From CS2-K091 sp035527155 (GTDB lineage: Bacteria > Planctomycetota > Phycisphaerae > Sedimentisphaerales > Anaerobacaceae), in NCBI GenBank assembly GCA_035527155.1, contig DATLBB010000039.1, positions 1-13,347 on the forward strand: a stretch of 13,347 bases of DNA, in the 5' to 3' direction. Both the position numbers and the translations under genes were made by a program. Below, one piece after another: positions 1-6,374 of the stretch. Every line of letters begins with the position of its first letter. Position 1 is the stretch's first letter. Under the pieces are notes generated by a model. That model ran no database searches and was not told the origin of the DNA. It saw only the letters and a program-made list of their open reading frames with translations.

Positions 1-810
1 ACAAGTTGGGATGTGAAAGTAGTATTGGGTGATGCTACCGTTTATGAAGACGGCTCGGCGATGTTTAACGTTCCGGCCCGCACGCCGGTCTATTTCCAGG
101 CTTTGGACGAAAAAGGTCACGCGGTCCAAACGATGCGGAGCTGGTCCACGTTACAGCCCGGCGAGACATTCTCGTGTGTCGGCTGTCACGAGAATAAAAA
201 TGAGACGCCTTCGCTTGGCAGGCAGACATTGGCGATGAAAGCCGGTCCCCAATCCCTTAAATCCTTTTACGGCCCCCCGCGTGGTTTTAGCTTTAACAAA
301 GAGATTCAGCCGATTCTTGACCGTCACTGCATCAAATGCCACACCGGCGGAGAAACAGAGCCTTTTGATCTTTCCGGAAGAAAAATTATCGAAATGACTT
401 CCAAGCGGAAGTGGAGCCAGTCTTATCTGGCTTTGACCCAGGCTCGCCCGGAGGGAAGACCGAACCAGTCCTATTATAAAGGCAACCAGGATGGCACACT
501 CGTGAACTGGATTAATAATATGTCGGTTCCCACAATGCTGCCGCCCTACTACAAGGGCGCCGCCAAAAGTAAACTCATAACCATGCTTGAAGAGGGACAT
601 GAGGATGTGAAGCTCTCGCAGGAAGAGATGGACAAGATTGCCTGCTGGATCGACCTGCTCGTGCCATACTGTGGGGACTATATTGAGGCCAACGCATGGA
701 CGCAAGAAGAGGTTGATAAGTACAACCATTTTATGAAAAAGCGCGAACGCATGGAAGAGACAGAACGTAAGAACATCGAAGCTCTAACAGCCACAGTGGC
801 TGGACCTTAG
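1..810 (+). CDS. HzsA-related diheme cytochrome-like protein, C-terminal part (5' end cut by window)
   Basis: The reading frame is open from the first base of the window, so only the C-terminal 269 residues are visible. Two c-type heme attachment motifs are present: CVGCH encoded at 175-189 and CIKCH at 328-342. Segments before the first motif (a VYEDGSAMF stretch, then PARTPVYFQALDEKG and a SWSTLQPGE stretch) match my memory of the middle domain of hydrazine-synthase-alpha-related proteins, and the IQPILDRHCIKCHTGG segment is the common planctomycete cytochrome C arrangement. Such proteins are exported, because heme is attached outside the cytoplasm, but the signal peptide would lie outside the window. 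Members of this family are found in many planctomycetes that do not perform anammox, so a hydrazine role should not be assumed. The next gene begins about 20 bases downstream and looks functionally unrelated. Confidence 0.75.
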   Translation, partial: TSWDVKVVLGDATVYEDGSAMFNVPARTPVYFQALDEKGHAVQTMRSWSTLQPGETFSCVGCHENKNETPSLGRQTLAMKAGPQSLKSFYGPPRGFSFNKEIQPILDRHCIKCHTGGETEPFDLSGRKIIEMTSKRKWSQSYLALTQARPEGRPNQSYYKGNQDGTLVNWINNMSVPTMLPPYYKGAAKSKLITMLEEGHEDVKLSQEEMDKIACWIDLLVPYCGDYIEANAWTQEEVDKYNHFMKKRERMEETERKNIEALTATVAGP

Positions 811-830
811 ACCGAACAGATGTGTTGTAT

Positions 831-1769
831 ATGAAAAAAACAATACTGGCATTTGGTGAACTACTATGGGACATATTGCCTTCATGCACTATTCTTGGAG
901 GTGCTCCCTTTAATTTTGTCTATCGAGTCAATTCGCTTGGCGATATGGGCCTTATGGTAAGTCGTATTGGCCGTGATGAGCTTGGCCAAAAGGCCTTTAA
1001 CCAGGTTACCCAGCTTGGCCTGGACACAACTTATATCCAGTGGGATGAACACCTGCCGACAGGCACCGTTCAGGTTAGCTTTGATGAAGATAACAATCCT
1101 GACTTTGTTATCATCCCCAAGGTTGCGTATGACCAAATTGAGCTAACTGATACGCTTGTCGATGCCGCCTCGACTGCCGATTGTTTGTGTTTCGGAACTC
1201 TATCCCAAAGGTCAGAAGAATCGCGTAAGACTATCGAACATCTCCTGGAAAGAGCAGGGCAAAGTCTGAAGCTTTTGGATATAAACCTGCGAAAAGATTG
1301 CTATAGTTTGGAAACAGTCAGCTTTTCCTTACAAAAAACAGACATACTCAAATTGAATGGAGATGAGGCACGCCAGCTTGGCCGGATGTTAGGACTTTCA
1401 CAGCAAAATATTCCGGGATTTTGCGAAGAAATGTTAGCCAAATGGTCTCTCGAACATTGCGTAGTAACACTTGGCGAGAAGGGTGCCTTTGCGATGTCTG
1501 CCGCAGGTGAAAAAGTCTACGTGCCGGGATATAGAGTCAAACTCGCCGATTCCATCGGTTCCGGAGATGCTTTTTCAGCCGGATTTGTCCACCAGATTCT
1601 GCGTGGAACATCAATTAGTCAGGCTGCCCGGTTTGGTAATGTACTTGGCGCCCTGGTTGCGACAAAAGAGGGTGCTACTTCTCCGGTTACACTCGACGAG
1701 ATAAACCTGTTTCGTAATCAAAATTTTGAACGTGATATCTATCCTGACCTGGAAGAATTCATAAATTAA
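831..1769 (+). CDS. PfkB-family carbohydrate kinase (fructokinase-like)
   Basis: A 312-residue protein of the ribokinase/PfkB family, which phosphorylates a sugar or sugar-like alcohol with ATP in the cytoplasm. The N-terminal substrate-side signature is GGAPFNFVYRVNSLGD (residues 23-38), close to the GGAPaNvA form of fructokinases. The C-terminal PfkB signature is DSIGSGDAFSAGF (240-252), with D246 the expected catalytic base and the GSGD loop the anion hole. A conserved NGDEA (176-180) lies where the family has its N-x-x-E ATP/Mg site. The length is normal. A GTG at 822 is in frame, but the ATG at 831 puts the usual KKTILAFGELLWD strand at the N-terminus; neither has a clear Shine-Dalgarno site. 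The substrate is not decided by the sequence; fructose is the likeliest guess. Confidence 0.88.
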   Translation: MKKTILAFGELLWDILPSCTILGGAPFNFVYRVNSLGDMGLMVSRIGRDELGQKAFNQVTQLGLDTTYIQWDEHLPTGTVQVSFDEDNNPDFVIIPKVAYDQIELTDTLVDAASTADCLCFGTLSQRSEESRKTIEHLLERAGQSLKLLDINLRKDCYSLETVSFSLQKTDILKLNGDEARQLGRMLGLSQQNIPGFCEEMLAKWSLEHCVVTLGEKGAFAMSAAGEKVYVPGYRVKLADSIGSGDAFSAGFVHQILRGTSISQAARFGNVLGALVATKEGATSPVTLDEINLFRNQNFERDIYPDLEEFIN

Positions 1770-1777
1770 TAAGGTTA

Positions 1778-1841
1778 GGGGAGGAGAAAAATATTGCGAG
1801 ACGATATACACAATACGAAATCAGCGGTGCCCGGTGAGTAA
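1778..1841 (+). promoter_or_regulatory. Strong Shine-Dalgarno with possible 15-codon leader ORF coupled to the next gene
   Basis: GGGGAGGAG at 1778-1786 is the strongest ribosome-binding site seen in this part of the window, yet it is about 50 bases ahead of the GTG start of the following gene. Nine bases after the GGAGG core is a TTG (1794) opening a 15-codon frame that ends in TAA at 1839-1841, overlapping the GTG at 1834. This geometry would allow translational coupling. It could equally be an unused site, or mean the true start of the next gene was misread because of a sequence error. Confidence 0.3.
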
Positions 1842-2685
1842 ACGAACTGCACAGATAGAAGACTGCCTGGAAACACTTTACGCCCGCTATAACCGCCGGG
1901 AATTTATCGGCAGCGACCCGCTGCAATTTGTATATGAGTACTCCAGTCCTGCGGATATGGAAGTTGCCGCATTTTTGTCTGCTGGGCTTGCGTACGGAAG
2001 AGTACAACAGATACAAAAAAGTCTGACTAATCTTTTTGGACGGATGGGAGAAAGTCTGTATGCGTTTGTGCGAAACTTCGATGAGCGAAAAAGAGCGAAG
2101 CTAAAAGACTTTAAGCATCGCTTCACGACCGGCGATGATATATCAGATTTACTGGCACTATTACGAGACATTATTGATAAATTCAACAGTATCGAAAAAT
2201 TCTTCACTCAGGGCTACAATCCAAGTGACAGGAATATCGTTCCGGCATTGTCGAAATTCTGCAATTCACTCCTTGAAATTTATGCTGCTGAGCACAATGG
2301 AAAGACAAGCCGTGGATTGAAGTATTTATTAGTGAATCCAGCTAATGGCAGTGCCTGCAAACGGCTCAATCTCTTCCTGCGATGGATGGTGCGGGACGAC
2401 GATGTTGATGCAGGCTTGTGGAAATCCATCGATAAAGCCAAGCTCATTGTGCCGGTTGACGTGCATATGACCAGATTGTGCAGGATTATAGGCTTTCACG
2501 GCCAAAAAACCGCTTCTTTATCAACAGCTTTAAAAATAACAGAAAGTTTTACAGAGATTGAACCGACAGATCCCGCCAAATATGACTTCGCATTGACCAG
2601 AATCGGCATCCTGGACAACTGTACGGGAAAACACCGTAGCGACTGTGAGTTTTGTGACTTGTTTGCCATTTGTTTTCATGGATAA
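1834..2685 (+). CDS. TIGR02757 / DUF2400 family protein with endonuclease III-like C-terminus
   Basis: A 283-residue cytoplasmic protein that I recognise as TIGR02757/DUF2400 from the EVAAFLSAGLAYGRVQQI block (residues 43-60) and the CKRLNLFLRWMVRDDDVD block (175-192). The family has no established function that I know of. The C-terminal third resembles HhH-GPD DNA glycosylases: GSACKRLNLFL (172-182) can be set against the GVGRKTANVVL helix of E. coli endonuclease III, placing K176 at the catalytic lysine; VPVDVHMTRLCRIIG (206-220) resembles its VDTHIFRVCNR stretch with D209 at the catalytic aspartate; and C263, C271, C274, C280 form CX7CX2CX5C, one residue longer than the CX6CX2CX5C iron-sulfur loop of Nth/MutY. 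The start is a GTG with only a weak site directly before it. A DNA-repair role is inference. Confidence 0.85.
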   Translation: MSKRTAQIEDCLETLYARYNRREFIGSDPLQFVYEYSSPADMEVAAFLSAGLAYGRVQQIQKSLTNLFGRMGESLYAFVRNFDERKRAKLKDFKHRFTTGDDISDLLALLRDIIDKFNSIEKFFTQGYNPSDRNIVPALSKFCNSLLEIYAAEHNGKTSRGLKYLLVNPANGSACKRLNLFLRWMVRDDDVDAGLWKSIDKAKLIVPVDVHMTRLCRIIGFHGQKTASLSTALKITESFTEIEPTDPAKYDFALTRIGILDNCTGKHRSDCEFCDLFAICFHG

Positions 2686-2739
2686 GGGCTGTAAGGCCAA
2701 AAATCAGTCATACCGGATAATTTTTCTATAAAAATTCTA

Positions 2740-2768
2740 TTGCAAAGAAGAAAGGTATTTTGTATAAT
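2740..2768 (+). promoter_or_regulatory. Sigma-70-type promoter of the arsenic operon
   Basis: TTGCAA at 2740-2745 and a perfect TATAAT at 2763-2768 are separated by 17 bases. The bases just upstream (2719-2736) are almost entirely A and T and include the inverted repeat AATTTTT-ctat-AAAAATT, which would suit an UP element. The start of arsR is 32 bases after the -10, with an AAGGGA ribosome site at 2788-2793. Confidence 0.75.
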
Positions 2769-2787
2769 TCGTTATATGGCGAAGTAT
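2764..2787 (+). promoter_or_regulatory. Likely ArsR operator (imperfect dyad over the -10)
   Basis: A 24-base imperfect palindrome, ATA-n-TTCG-n8-CGAA-n-TAT, with 9 of 12 arm positions pairing, begins inside the -10 and covers the transcription start region. This is where ArsR repressors bind their own promoters, so repression relieved by As(III) is expected. Binding is inferred from position and symmetry only. Confidence 0.5.
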
Positions 2788-2800
2788 AAGGGATGTCTAA

Positions 2801-3208
2801 ATGTATGATTTTATAAATATAGCCAAGGCTTTGTCCGACGAAAACAGAGTCCGGGCACTGATGATGTTATGCAGGGGTGAGCTTTGTGTATGCCAGCTCA
2901 TTGAAATGCTGAGGCTTGCTCCGTCCACTGTTTCTAAGCATATGTCCATTCTGCGTCAGGCAAGATTGGTTGAAAGCCGTAAAGATGGCAGATGGATGTA
3001 TTATCGGCTTACTAATGGTGATGCGTCTGAGGATGTCCTGCAAGCTATTCGATGGCTTCAAAATAGCCTTGCTAAGGACAAACAGATACTTGCAGATGCC
3101 AGGCAGGTTAAGCATGTTTGTAAAATAGACAAGGATGAGCTGTGTGATTGCTACAAAAAGCCGAAACTAAAGAATAATAATAAATCAACCACTCTCTGTG
3201 GGAAATAA
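2801..3208 (+). CDS. arsR: ArsR-family As(III)-responsive repressor
   Basis: A 135-residue winged-helix repressor of the ArsR/SmtB family. The metal site of classical ArsR, ELCVCQL, is at residues 28-34 (C29, C31, with C24 nearby), on the helix before the recognition helix; the recognition region is about 37-58 (LRLAPSTVSKHMSILRQ), and the wing contains DGRWMYYRL (62-70). It is expected to sit on the dyad at 2764-2787 and release on As(III) binding. The protein is longer than the minimal family length at its C-terminus, where C107 and a second ELCxC motif, DELCDC (112-117), occur, plus C133. The tail may form an additional or alternative arsenic site. ATG 2801 has AAGGGA seven bases upstream. 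It is the first gene of the operon. Confidence 0.93.
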   Translation: MYDFINIAKALSDENRVRALMMLCRGELCVCQLIEMLRLAPSTVSKHMSILRQARLVESRKDGRWMYYRLTNGDASEDVLQAIRWLQNSLAKDKQILADARQVKHVCKIDKDELCDCYKKPKLKNNNKSTTLCGK

Positions 3209-3235
3209 ACGGAAAACTTTCGAAAGGAAAATAGA

Positions 3236-4006
3236 ATGGCTGAGAATGATAATACTGATGAAGCCGGGCAGGAAAATCCGAACGACGCGCAGGCGTGTTG
3301 CTCAACGGCATCCGGCAGTGGAGATTGTTGTTCACCCGATTCCGGCAGCAGTGGGAAAACTTGGAAGATGCTGGTATTTCTTGTTATTGTGGTTGCAGCA
3401 GGGGCAGTTTTGGCACGTTCGATTATGAACAAGTCAAATTCGACGACTGACCAGACGCAAGAGCTATTTGCCACAATCCAGCCTGAGGTAAGGTCGGATA
3501 CTCCTTCGTCGCCAAACGTGGAGACCCCCGACAAGCCCAAGGCCGGCACAGACAGTCCTTCCACAGTGACACCCACAACAAAGGCGCCGGCATCCGGTGG
3601 TCCTGAGCCAACCCTATGGGGCAAGCCCCTTGATTCCCTTGCTTCTCTCAACAAAGTAGCCGTGGACACTGACGCAGTCTTTATCCTTCTTGCGGCCGAG
3701 GACCAACGGGACATGCAGCCTGTTACCAGTGAGATCGAAGCCGCCGCCAGGAAAATCCAGTCGAGCGGAACTCGCATCTCGGCTTTCACACTTCAAAAAG
3801 ACGCACCTAATTATGCGCAATTGACAAAGCAGTTTCCAACGCCCTGCGTGCTTGCTATGGTAAAAGGTCGCGGGATGAGCGGCGTCACGGGCGAAATCAC
3901 CGAGACGAAGCTCATTCAGGCATTTGTGGCGGCATCAAGACCAACCTCAGGTTGTTGTCCGTCAGGTGCTGGTTCTTCAGCTTGTGGTCCTTTACGTTCT
4001 AAATAG
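3236..4006 (+). CDS. Membrane-anchored thioredoxin-like protein with vicinal-cysteine tails, ars operon
   Basis: A 256-residue protein I cannot assign to a named family. Order of parts: a hydrophilic N-terminus with two cysteine pairs (C21-C22, C31-C32); one membrane segment (about 44-60, MLVFLVIVVAAGAVLA); a Pro/Thr/Ser-rich linker to about 125; a domain of about 100 residues with thioredoxin-like spacing (strand AVFILLAA at 147-154, a helix, strand ISAFTL at 181-186, and a cis-proline-like FPTPCVLAMV at 200-209); and a C-terminal tail with C240-C241 and C250. The catalytic CxxC expected after the first strand is missing (AEDQRD stands there). With an N-in signal anchor the domain would be outside the cytoplasm, but flanking charges do not settle this. 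It lies between arsR and a CcdA-like gene, 18 bases upstream of the latter, which suggests a partnership in thiol transfer or arsenical binding. The nearest concept known to me is the ArsF-type thioredoxin-like partner of ArsG. AAAGGA precedes ATG 3236. Confidence 0.7.
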   Translation: MAENDNTDEAGQENPNDAQACCSTASGSGDCCSPDSGSSGKTWKMLVFLVIVVAAGAVLARSIMNKSNSTTDQTQELFATIQPEVRSDTPSSPNVETPDKPKAGTDSPSTVTPTTKAPASGGPEPTLWGKPLDSLASLNKVAVDTDAVFILLAAEDQRDMQPVTSEIEAAARKIQSSGTRISAFTLQKDAPNYAQLTKQFPTPCVLAMVKGRGMSGVTGEITETKLIQAFVAASRPTSGCCPSGAGSSACGPLRSK

Positions 4007-4024
4007 TACAGGGTATAGAATACT

Positions 4025-4741
4025 GTGGAATGGATTCGGGCGATAATGGAATGGGCTAAGACCGTCCTTGAGGAGACCGGGATCGGTCCTGCAACACTGC
4101 CTTTCTCATTTCTCCTCGGGCTGTTCAGCTCAATAGCAAGTGCCTGCTGTACTCTCCCAATATTGGGGGCCATAGCCGGTTATTCGGGAACGCGAAGAGA
4201 TGATAACCGTCGGGCAAGCCTGTTTGCCGCACTTTTTTTCATGCTTGGTACAATTATCGCGACTGTCATTCTTGGAGCTGTGGCAGGCTTTATAGGCGAT
4301 GTTGCTCAAGCTACGTTAGGCAAATACTGGAAGCTCTTTGCCGGTCTTATCGCAATCTTTGTTGGTATCGTTGCTCTTAAATTATTACCATTTAAGCTGC
4401 CTCAGATAAGACCGTCCCGGGACAAGTCCGAACCGAAAGGATTCTTTGGTGCGGCGATTTTCGGCCTTGTCGTGGGAGGAGGCATCAGCGTGTGCTCTAT
4501 GCCCTGCAACCCGGGGATTTTAATCGTGTTGGGAGTAGCGGTCCTGCAGGGCTACACCTTCTGGACGATAGCCATACTTATCGCCTATGCGATTGGCTTC
4601 AGCTTGCCGTTTGCTGCAATAATGTTGGGAGTGTCCTTTGGTAAATCGGCAATTAAGGCAAAGAAAGCCGAGACTGCCATAAGAATCATAGCTGGAGTCC
4701 TGCTTATTGCCGCGGGCTTTTATTTCCTCGGAACGTTCTAA
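4025..4741 (+). CDS. CcdA/DsbD-like (ArsG-like) integral membrane protein
   Basis: A 238-residue polytopic protein with about six hydrophobic segments in two similar halves, as in the CcdA/DsbD transmembrane family, which moves reducing equivalents from cytoplasmic thioredoxin to extracytoplasmic partners. Each half has cysteines and proline near its first segment: SACCTLPILGA (39-49, C41-C42) and SVCSMPCNPGIL (155-166, C157 and C161). Classical CcdA has one reactive cysteine at each site; here each site has two. A basic loop (about 56-64, GTRRDDNRR) and a charged central loop (127-138) separate the helices. In ars operons CcdA-like permeases of the ArsG group are linked with aromatic arsenical efflux; this one lacks the SPCPLATN sequence I associate with that group, so electron transfer is the safer guess. 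The start is GTG 4025; an in-frame ATG at 4046 is possible. Confidence 0.75.
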   Translation: MEWIRAIMEWAKTVLEETGIGPATLPFSFLLGLFSSIASACCTLPILGAIAGYSGTRRDDNRRASLFAALFFMLGTIIATVILGAVAGFIGDVAQATLGKYWKLFAGLIAIFVGIVALKLLPFKLPQIRPSRDKSEPKGFFGAAIFGLVVGGGISVCSMPCNPGILIVLGVAVLQGYTFWTIAILIAYAIGFSLPFAAIMLGVSFGKSAIKAKKAETAIRIIAGVLLIAAGFYFLGTF

Positions 4742-4777
4742 AGTTGATTTTATTCAAGACCAAAGGGACGTAGGATT

Positions 4778-5215
4778 ATGGCAAATCGAATCCGAATTTT
4801 ATTTCTTTGTACGGGAAATTCCTGTCGTAGCCAGATTGCCGAGGGCTGGGCCAGGCACTTGAAGTCTGATGTTATTGAGGCGTACTCTGCGGGAATCCGC
4901 CCAATTGGAGTTAATCCCAAGACCATACAAGTGATGGCTGAAGCAGGCGTCGATATTTCGTGGCACACATCCAAGGGCGTCGATGAGCTTGTGGGTATCG
5001 ACTTTGATTATGTCGTTACGGTCTGTGATAATGCCAGAGAGCAGTGTCCTATATTTCCCGGCCGGGCAAAGCTCATCCACAAAGCATTTGACGACCCTTA
5101 TTTCGCAAGTGGAAGCGAGGAAGAGATTATGGAAGTATTTCGAAAAGTCCGTGACCAAATAAAGGCTTTTGTTGAGAAAATGCCTGATAACCTCACAGGC
5201 AAAGAAGGCGCATAG
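4778..5215 (+). CDS. arsC: Arsenate reductase, thioredoxin-coupled (low-molecular-weight phosphatase type)
   Basis: A 145-residue cytoplasmic enzyme reducing arsenate to arsenite. The phosphatase-like P-loop is CTGNSCRSQ, with nucleophile C11 and R17 (CX5R), preceded by the usual RIRILFL strand. The redox pair C83 and C90 in CDNAREQC has exactly the spacing of C82 and C89 in the S. aureus ArsC triad, so intramolecular disulfide relay and regeneration by thioredoxin are expected. FDDPYFASGSEEE (104-116) carries the general acid aspartate region. The family length is normal. ATG 4778 has AAAGGGA nine bases upstream. It lies between the CcdA-like gene and arsM, and its product As(III) is the substrate of ArsM and Acr3 encoded downstream. 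Confidence 0.95.
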   Translation: MANRIRILFLCTGNSCRSQIAEGWARHLKSDVIEAYSAGIRPIGVNPKTIQVMAEAGVDISWHTSKGVDELVGIDFDYVVTVCDNAREQCPIFPGRAKLIHKAFDDPYFASGSEEEIMEVFRKVRDQIKAFVEKMPDNLTGKEGA

Positions 5216-5235
5216 AATAAATTATTATTCTTTTT
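5215..5235 (+). other. A/T-rich stem-loop with T run between arsC and arsM
   Basis: GAATAA (5215-5220), ATTA loop, TTATTC (5225-5230), followed by TTTTT. The six-pair stem has only one G-C pair, so it would be a weak terminator at best. It may soften transcription into arsM or mark mRNA processing. The genes on both sides clearly belong to one functional set. Confidence 0.3.
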
Positions 5236-5251
5236 ATAAAAGGGAATCTTA

Positions 5252-6103
5252 ATGACAAAACAAGGTGATATTGAAAAAGACGAAAACGTTCGAGAATCTG
5301 TCAGAAAGGCATACTCAGAAATTGCAAAAACAGATGGTTCCTGTTGCCAGCCTTCATCTTCGTGCTGTGGTTCCTACTCCCCCACCGAGTTGGCAAAAGG
5401 CATTGGATATTCGCAGGAGGATTTATCCATACTGCCTGACGGTGCTAATATGGGTCTCTCCTGTGGAAATCCAACCGCTTTAGCTGAATTAAAACCAGGT
5501 GAGTATGTTTTAGACCTTGGAAGCGGCGGCGGCTTCGACGTTTTTATTGCTGCCCAGAAGGTCGGTAAAGATGGATTTGTAATTGGCACTGATATGACAC
5601 CTGAGATGATAACCAAAGCCCGAAACAGTATCAAAAGGTTTACTGAAAAAACAGGCCTTTCAAACGTTGAGTTTCGGCTGGGCGAAATCGAGCATCTGCC
5701 GATTGAAGATGAAACTATGGATGTGGTTATTTCCAACTGCGTTATAAATCTTTCTCCCGATAAATCCCAGGTCTGGCGAGAAATTGCAAGAGTTCTAAAG
5801 CCGGGCGGACGGATTTGTGTCTCTGATCTGGCATTGCTGGAGCCGCTTCCGGAAAAAGTGAAGGAATCGGCCGCTGCTTTGGTCGGCTGTATATCGGGCG
5901 CTGTTCTTGTAAGTGAGACGGAAGCAATGATGAAATCGGCAGGGCTTGTTAACATCAAACTTATATCCAAATCATATAATATGGACATCATGGATGGATG
6001 CAATGACCAACTTTATAAAGCTGTTAGTGAAACTCTTCCTAAAGGCAAAAAACTCAGTGACTATGTAGTAAGCATGGACATTGCTGCTTTGAAAAGAAAA
6101 TGA
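5252..6103 (+). CDS. arsM: Arsenite S-adenosylmethionine methyltransferase
   Basis: A 283-residue methyltransferase that converts As(III) to methylated arsenicals with S-adenosylmethionine, probably using thiol reductants. The Rossmann glycine-rich loop VLDLGSGGGFD is at 86-96, and the acidic GTDMTPEM at 112-119 follows. The three cysteines that bind arsenic in characterised ArsM enzymes have counterparts: C71 (LSCGNP), C163 (SNCVINLSPDK) and C213 (VGCISGA). These motifs separate it from generic methyltransferases. The N-terminus has two vicinal pairs, C31-C32 and C38-C39, in a short Ser/Pro-rich stretch, comparable to tails often seen in bacterial ArsM. ATG 5252 has AGGGA six bases upstream. 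Volatile or methylated products would need export, for which Acr3 is not suited; the ArsP-like permease at 11429 is a candidate. Confidence 0.95.
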   Translation: MTKQGDIEKDENVRESVRKAYSEIAKTDGSCCQPSSSCCGSYSPTELAKGIGYSQEDLSILPDGANMGLSCGNPTALAELKPGEYVLDLGSGGGFDVFIAAQKVGKDGFVIGTDMTPEMITKARNSIKRFTEKTGLSNVEFRLGEIEHLPIEDETMDVVISNCVINLSPDKSQVWREIARVLKPGGRICVSDLALLEPLPEKVKESAAALVGCISGAVLVSETEAMMKSAGLVNIKLISKSYNMDIMDGCNDQLYKAVSETLPKGKKLSDYVVSMDIAALKRK

Positions 6104-6130
6104 AACTTTCGTAAATAAAAAGGATTGAAA

Positions 6131-6352
6131 ATGATTGATTCAAAAATAAAAGAATTGATTGCCATTGGTGCATCTGTTTCCGCCAATTGTCATCCGTGTG
6201 TAAAGTATCACGTTAACAAGGCACGCGAAATGGCAATTGATGAAAGCCAAATCCAGCAGGCAATAGAGGTCGGCAAAATGGTAAGGAAAGGCGCTGCTGA
6301 CCAGATGGACAAACTCACATCGGCGTCAGGCCAAGATAACAAAGAGCTATGA
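6131..6352 (+). CDS. Small AhpD-like / carboxymuconolactone decarboxylase-fold protein
   Basis: A 73-residue protein with the AhpD core: a KELIAIGASVSANC helix and the redox motif C20-HP-C23 followed by H27 (CxxCxxxH), as in the alkylhydroperoxidase AhpD active site. It is much shorter than full AhpD and corresponds to a single CMD-like domain that would assemble as an oligomer. Such single-domain proteins are often met in ars operons, where a thiol-disulfide or peroxide role in support of ArsM or ArsC is plausible but unproven. An in-frame TTG lies at 6125, but ATG 6131 has AGGA at 6121-6124 with good spacing, so I start there. It is 27 bases after arsM and 22 before acr3. Confidence 0.8.
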   Translation: MIDSKIKELIAIGASVSANCHPCVKYHVNKAREMAIDESQIQQAIEVGKMVRKGAADQMDKLTSASGQDNKEL

Positions 6353-6374
6353 GCAAGAAGCAGGAGTCAAAGCA

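Noticed and set aside
1..810. Hydrazine synthase alpha subunit, implying an anammox bacterium
   Set aside because: Only the general family sequence and two heme motifs are visible; related proteins are widespread in non-anammox planctomycetes and no other anammox gene is here.
2719..2736. AATTTTT-ctat-AAAAATT as a terminator of the TIGR02757 gene
   Set aside because: The stem has no G-C pair and no T run follows; its place just upstream of the -35 fits an AT-rich promoter element better.
3151..3789. A 212-codon open frame on the minus strand
   Set aside because: It lies opposite the thioredoxin-like gene and the end of arsR, its translation has no recognisable motif, and it would cut against the operon. 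It is a shadow.
4025..4741. Firm assignment as arsG
   Set aside because: The protein has the CcdA layout but lacks the SPCPLATN-type sequence I associate with ArsG, so only a likeness is claimed.
5374..6003. A 209-codon open frame on the minus strand
   Set aside because: It lies wholly opposite arsM, whose family motifs leave no doubt about the coding strand.
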